NCBI GenBank assembly: GCA_018672145.1
Contig: JABHGH010000012.1
Span: 1-11,579, forward strand
From: Flavobacteriaceae bacterium
Lineage (GTDB): Bacteria > Bacteroidota > Bacteroidia > Flavobacteriales > Flavobacteriaceae
Direction of reading: 5' to 3'
Length of the DNA: 11,579 nucleotides
Numbering within the stretch: position 1 is the stretch's first letter; the number at the start of each line of letters is the position of its first letter. Of the stretch, positions 1 to 6,585 are shown piece after piece. A program made the position numbers and the translations under genes. The notes under the pieces were generated by a model. The model saw only the letters and a list, made by a program, of their open reading frames with translations, did no database searches and was not told the DNA's origin.

Positions 1-371
1 CGCTCACAGCTCCGTGCTTCAATCAAAGCGGCATACAACAACTTATGCACCAAATGAACTTCTCGGCTACCGCCTTTGGGGAAAAACTGCATCAGTTGAT
101 TGACGTATTCATCTTTGCGCTCTCGACCCAGAGAAAACCCACGTTCTATGATAATATCATGCACCATTTTAAAATGAGTCATTTCCTCAGTAACCAAATC
201 AATCATGGCCTGTACCAGTTCGGTTTTTTCAGGAAAACCAATGATAAAGGAAATGGCTGTACTCGCTGCTTTTTGTTCACAATAGGCGTGATCAATCAAA
301 ATTTCTTCGATATTTTTTTCAACAATATTCACCCATCTAGGGTCTGTAGGCAGCTGTAATCCAAGCATCAT
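1..371 (-). CDS. miaE: tRNA-(ms2io6A)-hydroxylase (MiaE family), 3' part cut off by the window edge
   Basis: The reverse strand reads MLGLQLPTDPRWVNIVEKNI and continues open to base 1, so about 122 N-terminal residues are present. MiaE is a ferritin-like non-haem diiron monooxygenase that hydroxylates the isopentenyl group of 2-methylthio-N6-isopentenyladenosine at position 37 of tRNAs. Numbered from the second methionine, the visible candidate iron ligands are Glu31 (AYCEQKAAS), Glu62 and His65 (EEMTHF), and Glu117 (LIEARSCE). The remaining ExxH motif lies beyond the edge. Two ATGs are possible, at 371 and 368. The first overlaps the dnaX stop as TAATG, the second follows it directly, and family members usually begin MLGL, so 368 is equally likely. 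Expression is probably coupled to dnaX. The family call is strong; the exact substrate is inferred from the family. Confidence 0.85.
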   Translation of the reverse strand, partial: MMLGLQLPTDPRWVNIVEKNIEEILIDHAYCEQKAASTAISFIIGFPEKTELVQAMIDLVTEEMTHFKMVHDIIIERGFSLGRERKDEYVNQLMQFFPKGGSREVHLVHKLLYAALIEARSCE

Positions 372-2164
372 TATAGGTCTAAATCAAAATCTTTACGCAT
401 AGCATCTACTAGCGGGTTGGCTTTCACCAATTCTTCGTATTTATCTTTGGGCGTATAAACATATTTTTGTTCTTCTTCCGTATCAACAATAATATTAAAA
501 GTCAGGAAATCGTTTTCCAATTTATCAAACAAAAAGGTAAGAACTTTAGTCTTTGAGCTTTCGAGTTCTAGTTTGTTGGTTTTGTTGGGGAATGTGAGAT
601 GAATTTCTGTTTTACTTTTCAGCCTTGGTGTATCAAGATTTAATAGAGCAGCAAGGTTATATTCTCCTCTTGCTTCCATTTTTTCGACAAATAGCGTCCA
701 TGCTTTTTCGAGTTCATCTTGGCTAACAGACGAGTTACGGTTTGCGGTTGGTTCGTCAGAGCTATTTTTTGCTTTGTGTTTTTTTTGAAAGGAGATGCTC
801 GACAAAGACAAGCCAGAAACACCTTCTGCTTTGATATTTAGATCAACAGCATTCTTTTTTTCTTCTACCTTTAAAGACTCCGGTTGTTCAGCTTTTGGGG
901 TAGGTGAGGGTTCTTCAACAACAGATTTTGTTTCAGTTTCGGGCTGCTTGTAGTCTTTTTGAGGTGGATCCTTTACGACATGCGTTGTTTCTGCCACAGG
1001 ATTTTCTGTTTGAGAATCATGAGTTTGTGCAGTTGTTTTAGGGGTGCTTGTTGTAGGTGCAGCTACACTTTCGGGTGGCTTTATGTAGGGATTATCCTTT
1101 TTTTTTTCAGGATCTAAGGAAGCAATTTGCATTAAACAAAGCTCAACGTGTAGGCGTTGATTCTTTGCGGTTTTGTATTGTAAATCACATTGGTTGGTGA
1201 TTGCAATGGCTTTTTCTAGCATGGGGATAGCTACCTCTTTAGCTTGAACGGCATACTTTTTCTGTGTCGACTCTCCAACCTCAAGGAGTTTGAGTGTTTG
1301 TTCATTTTTGCACATCCAAAGGTCACGAAAATGACTTGCAAGCCCAACAATAAACTGGTGGCCGTCAAATCCTTTGGTGAGAACCTGATCAAAACTTAAA
1401 ATCGCTGCACGAATGTCACCATCAATGAGTTGTTTGGTGACCCCCAAGTAGGTGTCAAAATCGAGAATACTTAAGTTAATTGACACGCTCTCTGCCGTAA
1501 TATTTTGATTTGAAAAGCTTACTACTCGATCAAAGATAGAAAGTGCATCTCGCATTGCGCCATCGGCTTTTTGGGCAATGAGTTGCAGTGCTTCTTCTTC
1601 AGCATTTATCCCTTGATTATCAGCAATTTTTTGCAAATAGTTTTTGGCATCCGTAACTCCGATGCGCTTAAAATCAAAAATTTGACAACGTGATAAAATT
1701 GTCGGAATGATTTTATGCTTTTCTGTTGTTGCCAATATAAAAATGGCATGGGCAGGTGGTTCTTCCAATGTTTTCAAGAAGGCATTAAATGCAGCTTGGG
1801 AAAGCATATGGACTTCATCAATGATATAGACTTTGTACTTTCCAACTTGAGGGGGAATACGAACTTGATCAATGAGGTTTCGGATGTCTTCGACAGAGTT
1901 GTTAGAAGCGGCGTCCAGTTCAAAAATATTGAACGCAAAATCGTTATCAGATGAAGGAGATTCATCACTGTCATTAATTTTTTTTGCGAGAATACGTGCA
2001 CAAGTAGTCTTACCAACGCCTCGAGGTCCACAAAACAATAATGCTTGTGCGAGGTGATCTTTAGCAATCGCGTTCTCTAAAGTTTGTGTAATAGACTGTT
2101 GTCCAACGACGTCATCGAATCGTTGTGGTCGATATTTAAGTGCTGATACAACAAATGGTTCCAC
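371..2164 (-). CDS. dnaX: DNA polymerase III subunit tau/gamma (clamp loader ATPase)
   Basis: This 597-residue protein is the clamp-loader motor subunit that loads the beta clamp and links polymerases at the fork. Visible motifs are FVVSALKYRP near the N-terminus, Walker A GPRGVGKTT (46-54), Walker B IIDEVHM with Asp116 and Glu117, sensor 1 LATTE (144-148), the arginine finger SRC (158-160) and sensor 2 GAMRDAL (202-208). The collar domain ends near residue 350. Residues 357-475 are low-complexity, rich in Pro, Thr, Lys and Glu, followed by a tau-type C-terminal domain. The four-cysteine zinc module that E. coli DnaX carries after Walker A is absent: only Cys55 remains and the segment is short and acidic. 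The start codon is GTG; homologues begin with the same MxxFVVSA motif. A ten-A run at codons 353-356 probably gives a shorter gamma form (separate entry). The stop overlaps the miaE start by one base. Confidence 0.97.
   Translation of the reverse strand: MEPFVVSALKYRPQRFDDVVGQQSITQTLENAIAKDHLAQALLFCGPRGVGKTTCARILAKKINDSDESPSSDNDFAFNIFELDAASNNSVEDIRNLIDQVRIPPQVGKYKVYIIDEVHMLSQAAFNAFLKTLEEPPAHAIFILATTEKHKIIPTILSRCQIFDFKRIGVTDAKNYLQKIADNQGINAEEEALQLIAQKADGAMRDALSIFDRVVSFSNQNITAESVSINLSILDFDTYLGVTKQLIDGDIRAAILSFDQVLTKGFDGHQFIVGLASHFRDLWMCKNEQTLKLLEVGESTQKKYAVQAKEVAIPMLEKAIAITNQCDLQYKTAKNQRLHVELCLMQIASLDPEKKKDNPYIKPPESVAAPTTSTPKTTAQTHDSQTENPVAETTHVVKDPPQKDYKQPETETKSVVEEPSPTPKAEQPESLKVEEKKNAVDLNIKAEGVSGLSLSSISFQKKHKAKNSSDEPTANRNSSVSQDELEKAWTLFVEKMEARGEYNLAALLNLDTPRLKSKTEIHLTFPNKTNKLELESSKTKVLTFLFDKLENDFLTFNIIVDTEEEQKYVYTPKDKYEELVKANPLVDAMRKDFDLDL
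1092..1108 (-). other. Probable programmed frameshift or slippage site in dnaX
   Basis: On the coding strand, codons 353-358 read GAA AAA AAA AAG GAT AAT, an uninterrupted run of ten A (plus-strand T at 1098-1107). It contains A AAA AAG in the correct zero-frame phase, the same heptamer used in E. coli dnaX. After a -1 shift the next codons are GGA TAA, ending a 357-residue product. After a +1 shift they are AGG ATA ATC CCT ACA TAA, ending at about 360 residues. The site falls just after the collar domain, where gamma ends in other bacteria. Eight bases downstream, CTACA can pair with TGTAG (1084-1088 with 1063-1067, 5 bp, 16-base loop); that TGTAG can alternatively pair with CTACA at 1052-1056 (6-base loop). 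Both stems are weak. No upstream Shine-Dalgarno-like stimulator is visible. Ribosomal and transcriptional slippage are both possible. Confidence 0.7.
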
Positions 2165-2169
2165 AAAGA

Positions 2170-2177
2170 CAAATATA
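2170..2177 (-). promoter_or_regulatory. Putative -7 promoter box of dnaX
   Basis: The minus strand reads TATATTTG, an exact match to the Bacteroidota -7 consensus TAnnTTTG. Only five bases separate it from the GTG start at 2164. Transcription normally begins a few bases after this box, so the mRNA would start at or next to the start codon and be essentially leaderless. I do not see a convincing -33 TTTG box at the usual spacing. Inference only. Confidence 0.45.
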
Positions 2178-2232
2178 TTAATTACAAGCGGATAATTCCT
2201 TTTAAAGTCGATGTGTTTATCAACGGTAAAAC

Positions 2233-2243
2233 TTGTACTTTTG
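2233..2243 (+). promoter_or_regulatory. Putative rnpB promoter, -7 box
   Basis: TTGTACTTTTG contains TACTTTTG (2236-2243), an exact match to TAnnTTTG. It ends four bases before base 2248, where helix P1 of RNase P RNA begins, which is the expected distance to a transcription start. A partial -33 match (TGTG, 2212-2215) lies 20 bases upstream. The TTGTACWTTTR motif recurs before parA and before the SDR gene. Confidence 0.6.
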
Positions 2244-2247
2244 TACC

Positions 2248-2534
2248 GCAGGCCACCTTATCGCTACTTTGTAAAAAGTAGAGGAAAGTCCGGACACCAT
2301 AGCGCAGTATAGCGGGTAACGCCCGTCGTCCGTTTAGGCGGATAGGACCAGTGCAACAGAAAGAATGTACAGTTCGGCTGTAGTGAAACCAGGTAAACTC
2401 TATACGGTGAAACGCCAAGTAAACCAGCGTCTGAAAGAAGCGCTCTTGAGCTGGTGGGTAGGCGGCTAGAACCCCACAGTAATGTTGGGTCGAGATCAAT
2501 GATAAGGCACGACAGAATCCGGCTTACGGCCTGC
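2248..2534 (+). ncRNA. rnpB: RNase P RNA (M1 RNA), bacterial type
   Basis: This is the catalytic RNA that removes 5' leaders from tRNA precursors. The universal core is visible: GAGGAAAGTCCGGACACC and CATAGCGCAG near the 5' end (from 2281), and GACAGAATCCGGCTTA (from 2511) near the 3' end. The ends are set by helix P1, where GCAGGCC (2248-2254) pairs perfectly with GGCCTGC (2528-2534). P2 pairs CCTTATC (2256-2262) with GATAAGG (2501-2507). P3 is a simple 7-bp hairpin, CTACTTT/AAAGTAG, capped by a GTAA tetraloop (2264-2281). At about 287 bases it is short for this class, whose A-type members are usually nearer 350-400. It is the only plus-strand gene here, divergent from dnaX with an 83-base gap and convergent with the VOC gene. 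Confidence 0.95.
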
Positions 2535-2542
2535 TTTTTTTT
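2528..2542 (+). terminator. Probable rnpB terminator: 3' strand of P1 followed by T8
   Basis: The 3' strand of P1 (GGCCTGC) is followed at once by eight T residues (2535-2542). P1 itself pairs over a long distance. A small GGC/GCC hairpin in GGCTTACGGCC could act locally. The T run reaches the stop codon of the convergent VOC gene at 2541. Confidence 0.45.
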
Positions 2543-2960
2543 ATTTGTTTGTTGGCCCGATCAAATCGCTAAAAAAGTCATCATTAGCCTCCCAAAGCTC
2601 AATAGCATTCCCCTCATGATCAGGTATATGTACAAACTTTCCATTAGGGTACGTTGTGACTTCATCAACAATTTTGGTTCCGATAATTTGTAAATACATC
2701 ACTGTTTTTTCAATATCTTCAACCCGATAATTAATCATAAAGTCTTTTTTAGAGGGAGAAAAATAATCCGTATTGTTCTTAAAGATTGACCATAGGAAAT
2801 ATTGAACTTTATTTGGGTCATTTGCATTTCAAAACTCAAAGGAAGAGCCGTACGGATTGAGATTAAAACTAAGATGATCTTTGTACCATTTTTTTAGGGA
2901 GGATGGTTTTTTGGCTTTAAAGAAAATTCCACCTATTCCAATAACTTTTGGTTTAAACAT
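2541..2960 (-). pseudogene. VOC (glyoxalase/bleomycin-resistance superfamily) gene interrupted by one in-frame TGA
   Basis: One reading frame from ATG at 2960 to TAA at 2541 (140 codons) is open except for a TGA at codon 44 (2829-2831). The N-terminal half reads MFKPKVIGIGGIFFKAKKPS and ends ...SSFEF; after the TGA it resumes NANDPNKVQYF, then FMINYRVEDIEKTV and GKFVHIPDHEGNAIELWE. Together these form a normal-length VOC-fold protein with the C-terminal metal-site-type motif GNxIELWE. Related proteins usually have Arg at the interrupted position (FE-aromatic-RNA), so CGA to TGA is the simplest explanation. No other frame disruption is visible, so the lesion is recent, a sequencing error, or read through. 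Base composition matches the neighbours. VOC members bind a metal and include glyoxalases, dioxygenases and antibiotic-binding proteins; the substrate here is unknown. An internal ATG at 2738 could start a 65-residue fragment, but this is unlikely to be functional. Confidence 0.8.
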
Positions 2961-2990
2961 GGGGACTATTTTTTAGTAAAGTTATAAAAA

Positions 2991-3602
2991 TTAGAGCGAG
3001 CGTAGAATTGAAACGGTCTCGGGTCCGAGATTAAAAAGCACATCTAAAATACTTAGGTTGGGAATAAATCCATTTTTATCACTAAAAACCTGTGTATATT
3101 TTGGCACCTCTTTTGGGGGTAGTGCTTTTGCATTGATCAAGTAGCGCATATCATTATCACTTGAATCTGTCGTGTAACTCTTTGTTGTTTCTTTAGGAGT
3201 TTCCAGTTCTAAGACCAAACAAATGGTATGTATCATCTCCATATTAAAGCTCATTAAACTCGAGTATTTTTTATTGTAGAGTGGAGCAAATTCATCTTCG
3301 TAGTATTCGAAGAATGGGGAGGACTGATAAGCGGCTTGTATTGATTTCCAATGATTTCTTTGCCAAGGAAATTCATTTGCAATTTGAACATGATTGTATT
3401 TCTGATGCCCTTGGTGACCGAGATGAACAATCGGAATACTCAGCATAAGTTTTCCATTGGCTCCATGAATAAAAAGTCGGTTTCTGTATGTTTGCTTTTG
3501 GTAAAAGTCTTCGACTTCCCAAATGACTGATTCTTCTTTACAAAGAGGAATCCAATGTGAAACAGGCGCCGCATACGCTACAGAAAGTAGGGTAGGCGTC
3601 AT
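2991..3602 (-). CDS. WbqC-family protein
   Basis: A 203-residue cytoplasmic protein with no signal peptide. It shows family features such as an early His-Trp-Ile-Pro-Leu segment, the YRNRLFIHGANG and LSIPIVH strands, and the W-x-R-x-H-W-K-S-I-Q-x-AY-x-SSPFFEYY block with its run of aromatics. WbqC-like proteins occur in or near polysaccharide and O-antigen gene sets in other bacteria, but their biochemical role is not settled, so I give none. Its ATG overlaps the lepB stop by one base (TAATG), implying translational coupling. Linkage to lepB is, as far as I recall, common in flavobacteria. The C-terminal third is more variable. The family call is firm; the function is open. Confidence 0.85.
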   Translation of the reverse strand: MTPTLLSVAYAAPVSHWIPLCKEESVIWEVEDFYQKQTYRNRLFIHGANGKLMLSIPIVHLGHQGHQKYNHVQIANEFPWQRNHWKSIQAAYQSSPFFEYYEDEFAPLYNKKYSSLMSFNMEMIHTICLVLELETPKETTKSYTTDSSDNDMRYLINAKALPPKEVPKYTQVFSDKNGFIPNLSILDVLFNLGPETVSILRSL

Positions 3603-5296
3603 TATTTTTTACGTCGCTTTCGAATTCTGACGACCAATTGATAAACTATCAATCCAGCTAAAAAATGCCAACGATAGGAGACAGGTTCTCCATCTCCATT
3701 TGTGGTTGTAAAAACACGATCCCATCGAACCTTCCAATTGGAAATCCCATCGTTGATGCCATCAATACTCATCCAAATAAATATTGGTTTTCCTACGATA
3801 TGATTGTCGGGAACGAATCCCCAAAATCTGCTGTCCTCTGAACGATGTCTGTTGTCACCCATCATCCAGAAGTAATCTTTTTCAAAAGTATAGGTATCTG
3901 TTGCTTTTCCATCGATATAGTATGTCCCGTTTATTTCTTCCAGTGATTTGTTTTCGTAATCTCTAATCAACTTCTTGTACAAAGCAATGTTCTCCCTTGT
4001 TATCACCACGGTTATTCCTTGCTTTGGCATTACGATAGGGCCAAAGTTGTCTTCATTCCAATTGTAGCGTATATCGTTTGGAAAAAAGTTTGTGTTATTC
4101 GTTTTTGTTTGGTTGATGTTTCGCACTAAACTATCCAATGAAATATTATTTGTAAGTGAGTTAGCTTCATCAATCGTAAGGAAAACTGTCTTTTTTGTTT
4201 CGCGTAACTCGGTTACACGCAACCTTTCTTTGCGAATAAGACTTCTTGGGATTCCTCTAGAACCAGTAATGGCAATAAGCATATCCCCTTGTCGAATGAC
4301 ATTGATATTGTTAGCAAACAAAGCGTTTAGCTGTTGTTGAGTAATATCATTTTCGATACGAAATCTACGGTTTAAATCTTTTATCCCTTGTTTGATAAGT
4401 TCCCTTGCTGAAATCCCTGTTTTACTATAAGCGGTATATCCGTAGAGGGGTTTTGCACGGTCTGGCAATACAGTTTGTTCTCCATTGATGTGAATGATGC
4501 CATCGATAATTTCTAGAGTGTCTCCTGGTATTGCAACGCAACGTTTGACATAGTTTGATTTTTTGTCAATAGGCTTATCAACTCTAGCTTCTTTCTTGAA
4601 AAATTGCCTAACGGTATCTGCGGGCCAACTAAAAACAACAATTTCGTTCCGTTTTATTTTTTGCAATCTAGGGAGGCGCATGTAGGGAATTTCCGGATTT
4701 TTGAGGTATGACCTTATTTTTGCAACTGGAATGGTGTCGTGTACCATCGGGAATGAAACCGCAGTTTGCGGTACTCGAGCGCCGTAGTGATACTTACTAA
4801 CAAATAAAAAATCGCCAGTTAGAAGGGTTTTTTCTAAAGATCCAGTTGGTATAATATATGGTTGAATAAAATAGGTGTGGACTAAAGTTGCGATCACAAC
4901 AGCAAAAAGGATAGAGCTAAACCATTCTCCAAAAGCAGTTCTTGGCTGCAAGCTTCTGTTTTCGATATAATCTGATTGATCTCTGTAGTTTATGACATAG
5001 ATATACAGCCCAAAGCTCAGCAATGTTAGTAGGGTGTCAGTTGTGCTATTTTTGCCAAATGATCGTGCGATTTCTACCCATACAACAGGGAAAATAATAA
5101 GGTTAATGATGGGTATAAATAGCATGACCACCCACCACTTCGGTCGATTGATAATTTGCATCAAGACAATGGCATTATACACTGGGATAGCAGCTTGCCA
5201 AGATTTAAAACCAGCTTTTTGGTAGAGTTTCCACGTACCAAAGAAATGAATTAGCTGAACAATTGCGATAAAAAGGAGCCACTGCGAAATTGTCAT
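3602..5296 (-). CDS. lepB: Signal peptidase I, long Bacteroidota form
   Basis: This inner-membrane serine protease cleaves signal peptides from exported proteins using a Ser/Lys dyad. The nucleophile is Ser153 in IPTGSLEKTL, and the general base is Lys251 in NYVKRCVAIPGD. The conserved GDNRHRSEDSR box is at 480-490, followed by GFVPDNHIVGKP. It has 564 residues against about 320 in E. coli, for two reasons. An N-terminal extension of about 120 residues has three predicted membrane segments (around 3-20, 54-76 and 86-103; DUF5684-like). A large insertion (about 280-420) separates the Lys box from the GDNR box. A fourth membrane segment (125-145) precedes the serine, and a short hydrophobic stretch (544-557) followed by RIRKRRKK ends the protein. 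Both additions are typical of this phylum. The gene lies 44 bases after dapB and overlaps the wbqC-like start. Confidence 0.96.
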   Translation of the reverse strand: MTISQWLLFIAIVQLIHFFGTWKLYQKAGFKSWQAAIPVYNAIVLMQIINRPKWWVVMLFIPIINLIIFPVVWVEIARSFGKNSTTDTLLTLLSFGLYIYVINYRDQSDYIENRSLQPRTAFGEWFSSILFAVVIATLVHTYFIQPYIIPTGSLEKTLLTGDFLFVSKYHYGARVPQTAVSFPMVHDTIPVAKIRSYLKNPEIPYMRLPRLQKIKRNEIVVFSWPADTVRQFFKKEARVDKPIDKKSNYVKRCVAIPGDTLEIIDGIIHINGEQTVLPDRAKPLYGYTAYSKTGISARELIKQGIKDLNRRFRIENDITQQQLNALFANNINVIRQGDMLIAITGSRGIPRSLIRKERLRVTELRETKKTVFLTIDEANSLTNNISLDSLVRNINQTKTNNTNFFPNDIRYNWNEDNFGPIVMPKQGITVVITRENIALYKKLIRDYENKSLEEINGTYYIDGKATDTYTFEKDYFWMMGDNRHRSEDSRFWGFVPDNHIVGKPIFIWMSIDGINDGISNWKVRWDRVFTTTNGDGEPVSYRWHFLAGLIVYQLVVRIRKRRKK

Positions 5297-5340
5297 TGTA
5301 TAATAGTTTTTATGAGTTTAGAGGGGAAGGTTTTCATAGT

Positions 5341-6036
5341 TTATAATCCTAATACATCTTGCATGCTAAAGATACCCTTTTTGTTGTGTATCCATTCTGC
5401 AGCAAGCACGGCGCCAAAGGCAAACCCTGTTCGGTTATGGGCGGTGTGTGTAATTGATATATCGTCAATAGCTGATGTGTACTGAACGGTATGTGTTCCA
5501 GGAACATCGTCTTGTCGAAGAGATAAAATGGGAATGCCCTCTCCACCTTGCTCAGCCAAATGCCAGCTTTTCTTTGATTCTTCATCATAAACTCCTTCAG
5601 CTAAGGTAATTGCTGTTCCGCTTGGTTTGTCCACTTTTTGGGTGTGATGAATTTCTTCAATCTCAACATCGTAAGAATCATGCTGTTTCATTAATTGTGC
5701 TAGTTTTTTGTTAAGATCAAAAAACAAATTCACGCCCAAACTAAAGTTGGAGGCATACAGAAAGCCGCTATCTTTTTCTTTGCATAGTGTTTCAATCTCA
5801 GCAAGGCGATCTAGCCAACCTGTTGTGCCACACACGACAGGGATTTGCTTATCAAATGCTTTTGAAATGTTGGTGAAGGCAGCGTCTGGCACGCTAAAAT
5901 TGATGGCTACATCGGCATCAAATAACTCGTTCTGGTTGTCCTTATCAATTTTAGCAACGATGGTATGACCACGTTCGATGGCAATTTTTTCAATTGCTTT
6001 TCCCATACGTCCAAATCCTAATAGTGCGATTTCCAT
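5341..6036 (-). CDS. dapB: 4-hydroxy-tetrahydrodipicolinate reductase
   Basis: This enzyme performs the NAD(P)H-dependent reduction to tetrahydrodipicolinate in the diaminopimelate/lysine pathway, which feeds both lysine and peptidoglycan. The N-terminal Rossmann motif is GFGRMG (7-12). CGTTGW (69-74) and the ASNFSLGVNLF region (95-105) line the active site. The family signature EIHHTQKVDKPSGTA (128-142) contains the catalytic His130/His131, Lys134 and the substrate-binding PSGT. At 231 residues it is shorter than E. coli DapB (273), as is common in Bacteroidota. It starts with ATG nine bases after the DUF5683 gene stop and precedes lepB, so it is probably part of the parAB-lepB transcript. 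No unusual residues seen. Confidence 0.96.
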   Translation of the reverse strand: MEIALLGFGRMGKAIEKIAIERGHTIVAKIDKDNQNELFDADVAINFSVPDAAFTNISKAFDKQIPVVCGTTGWLDRLAEIETLCKEKDSGFLYASNFSLGVNLFFDLNKKLAQLMKQHDSYDVEIEEIHHTQKVDKPSGTAITLAEGVYDEESKKSWHLAEQGGEGIPILSLRQDDVPGTHTVQYTSAIDDISITHTAHNRTGFAFGAVLAAEWIHNKKGIFSMQDVLGL

Positions 6037-6045
6037 TTTACAAAT

Positions 6046-6585
6046 TTAAAAATTGATAGTTAGCAAAACCCCAACATTATGGTTTGCAATAATTTGTTTG
6101 CTTTCAAAATAGGGGCGAAGCGTCAGATTTTCATTTAAGTTATATTGTTTTAAATGCGCATCGATGTTTGCGTCAAGGATGTTAAGCAAATATGTCCCTA
6201 CAATAAAAAGCATGGAGCGGTCTCTATAATTTCGGTAAAAATTCATTCCATCAATGAGACGATCATCAGCAGAAATGATGCCTTGAAACTCATCATCATC
6301 ATAACCAGCAATTCTTCTTTTATACGCATTTCTATAACGTTTAAAGTTTTTGTTGTTAATGTCGTAGTAATAAATTGATGCGCCTATCCCTCCGTAAATA
6401 ATAGGTAACTTCCAATAACGTTTGTTATAAATTTGACCTAAACCTGGGAATACAGTCGAATAAAAAGTAGCTTTTTTAGGACGTAACGGGTTGATCTCAA
6501 ACGAATTGGGAGTGATGTTACTTTGCTGCTGACTCTCAGCAAGTAAAGAACACAACAGTGCTAGCAGCACAAGGTTAATCTTCAC
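6046..6585 (-). CDS. DUF5683-domain membrane protein
   Basis: This is a 179-residue protein if it starts at GTG 6585. The open frame extends upstream to 6654, but that part lies inside parB and reads as a non-signal basic stretch. From the GTG the sequence begins with a typical signal peptide (KINLVLLALLCSLLAES), ending near AES/QQQ. The mature part shows the DUF5683 hallmark PLRPKKATFYSTVFPGLGQI followed by YNKRYWKLPIIYGGIGASIYYY, a membrane segment at about 70-85, and a second hydrophobic stretch around residues 125-140 of the mature region. DUF5683 proteins are found in Bacteroidota, often beside parB and dapB; the function is unknown. The proposed start overlaps the parB end by 11 bases, which fits coupled translation. 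Confidence 0.8.
   Translation of the reverse strand: MKINLVLLALLCSLLAESQQQSNITPNSFEINPLRPKKATFYSTVFPGLGQIYNKRYWKLPIIYGGIGASIYYYDINNKNFKRYRNAYKRRIAGYDDDEFQGIISADDRLIDGMNFYRNYRDRSMLFIVGTYLLNILDANIDAHLKQYNLNENLTLRPYFESKQIIANHNVGVLLTINF

Noticed and set aside
45..359. 104-codon plus-strand open frame at the left end
   Set aside because: It is the antisense shadow of the MiaE-like gene, whose minus-strand reading gives a clear conserved protein.
2182..2499. 105-codon open frame on the minus strand over the RNase P RNA
   Set aside because: It is antisense to a well-supported structured RNA and has no recognisable protein features.
2541..2738. 65-residue VOC fragment as a stand-alone small gene
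   Set aside because: It is the continuation of the interrupted 140-codon VOC frame and holds only half the fold.
2829..2831. TGA as a recoded sense codon
   Set aside because: TGA serves as a normal stop for at least three genes here, and no selenocysteine context or SECIS-like hairpin was recognised.
5223..5240. Sequence TTTCCACGTACC resembling half of a parS site
   Set aside because: The CACGTG core and the second half are missing and it lies within lepB codons.
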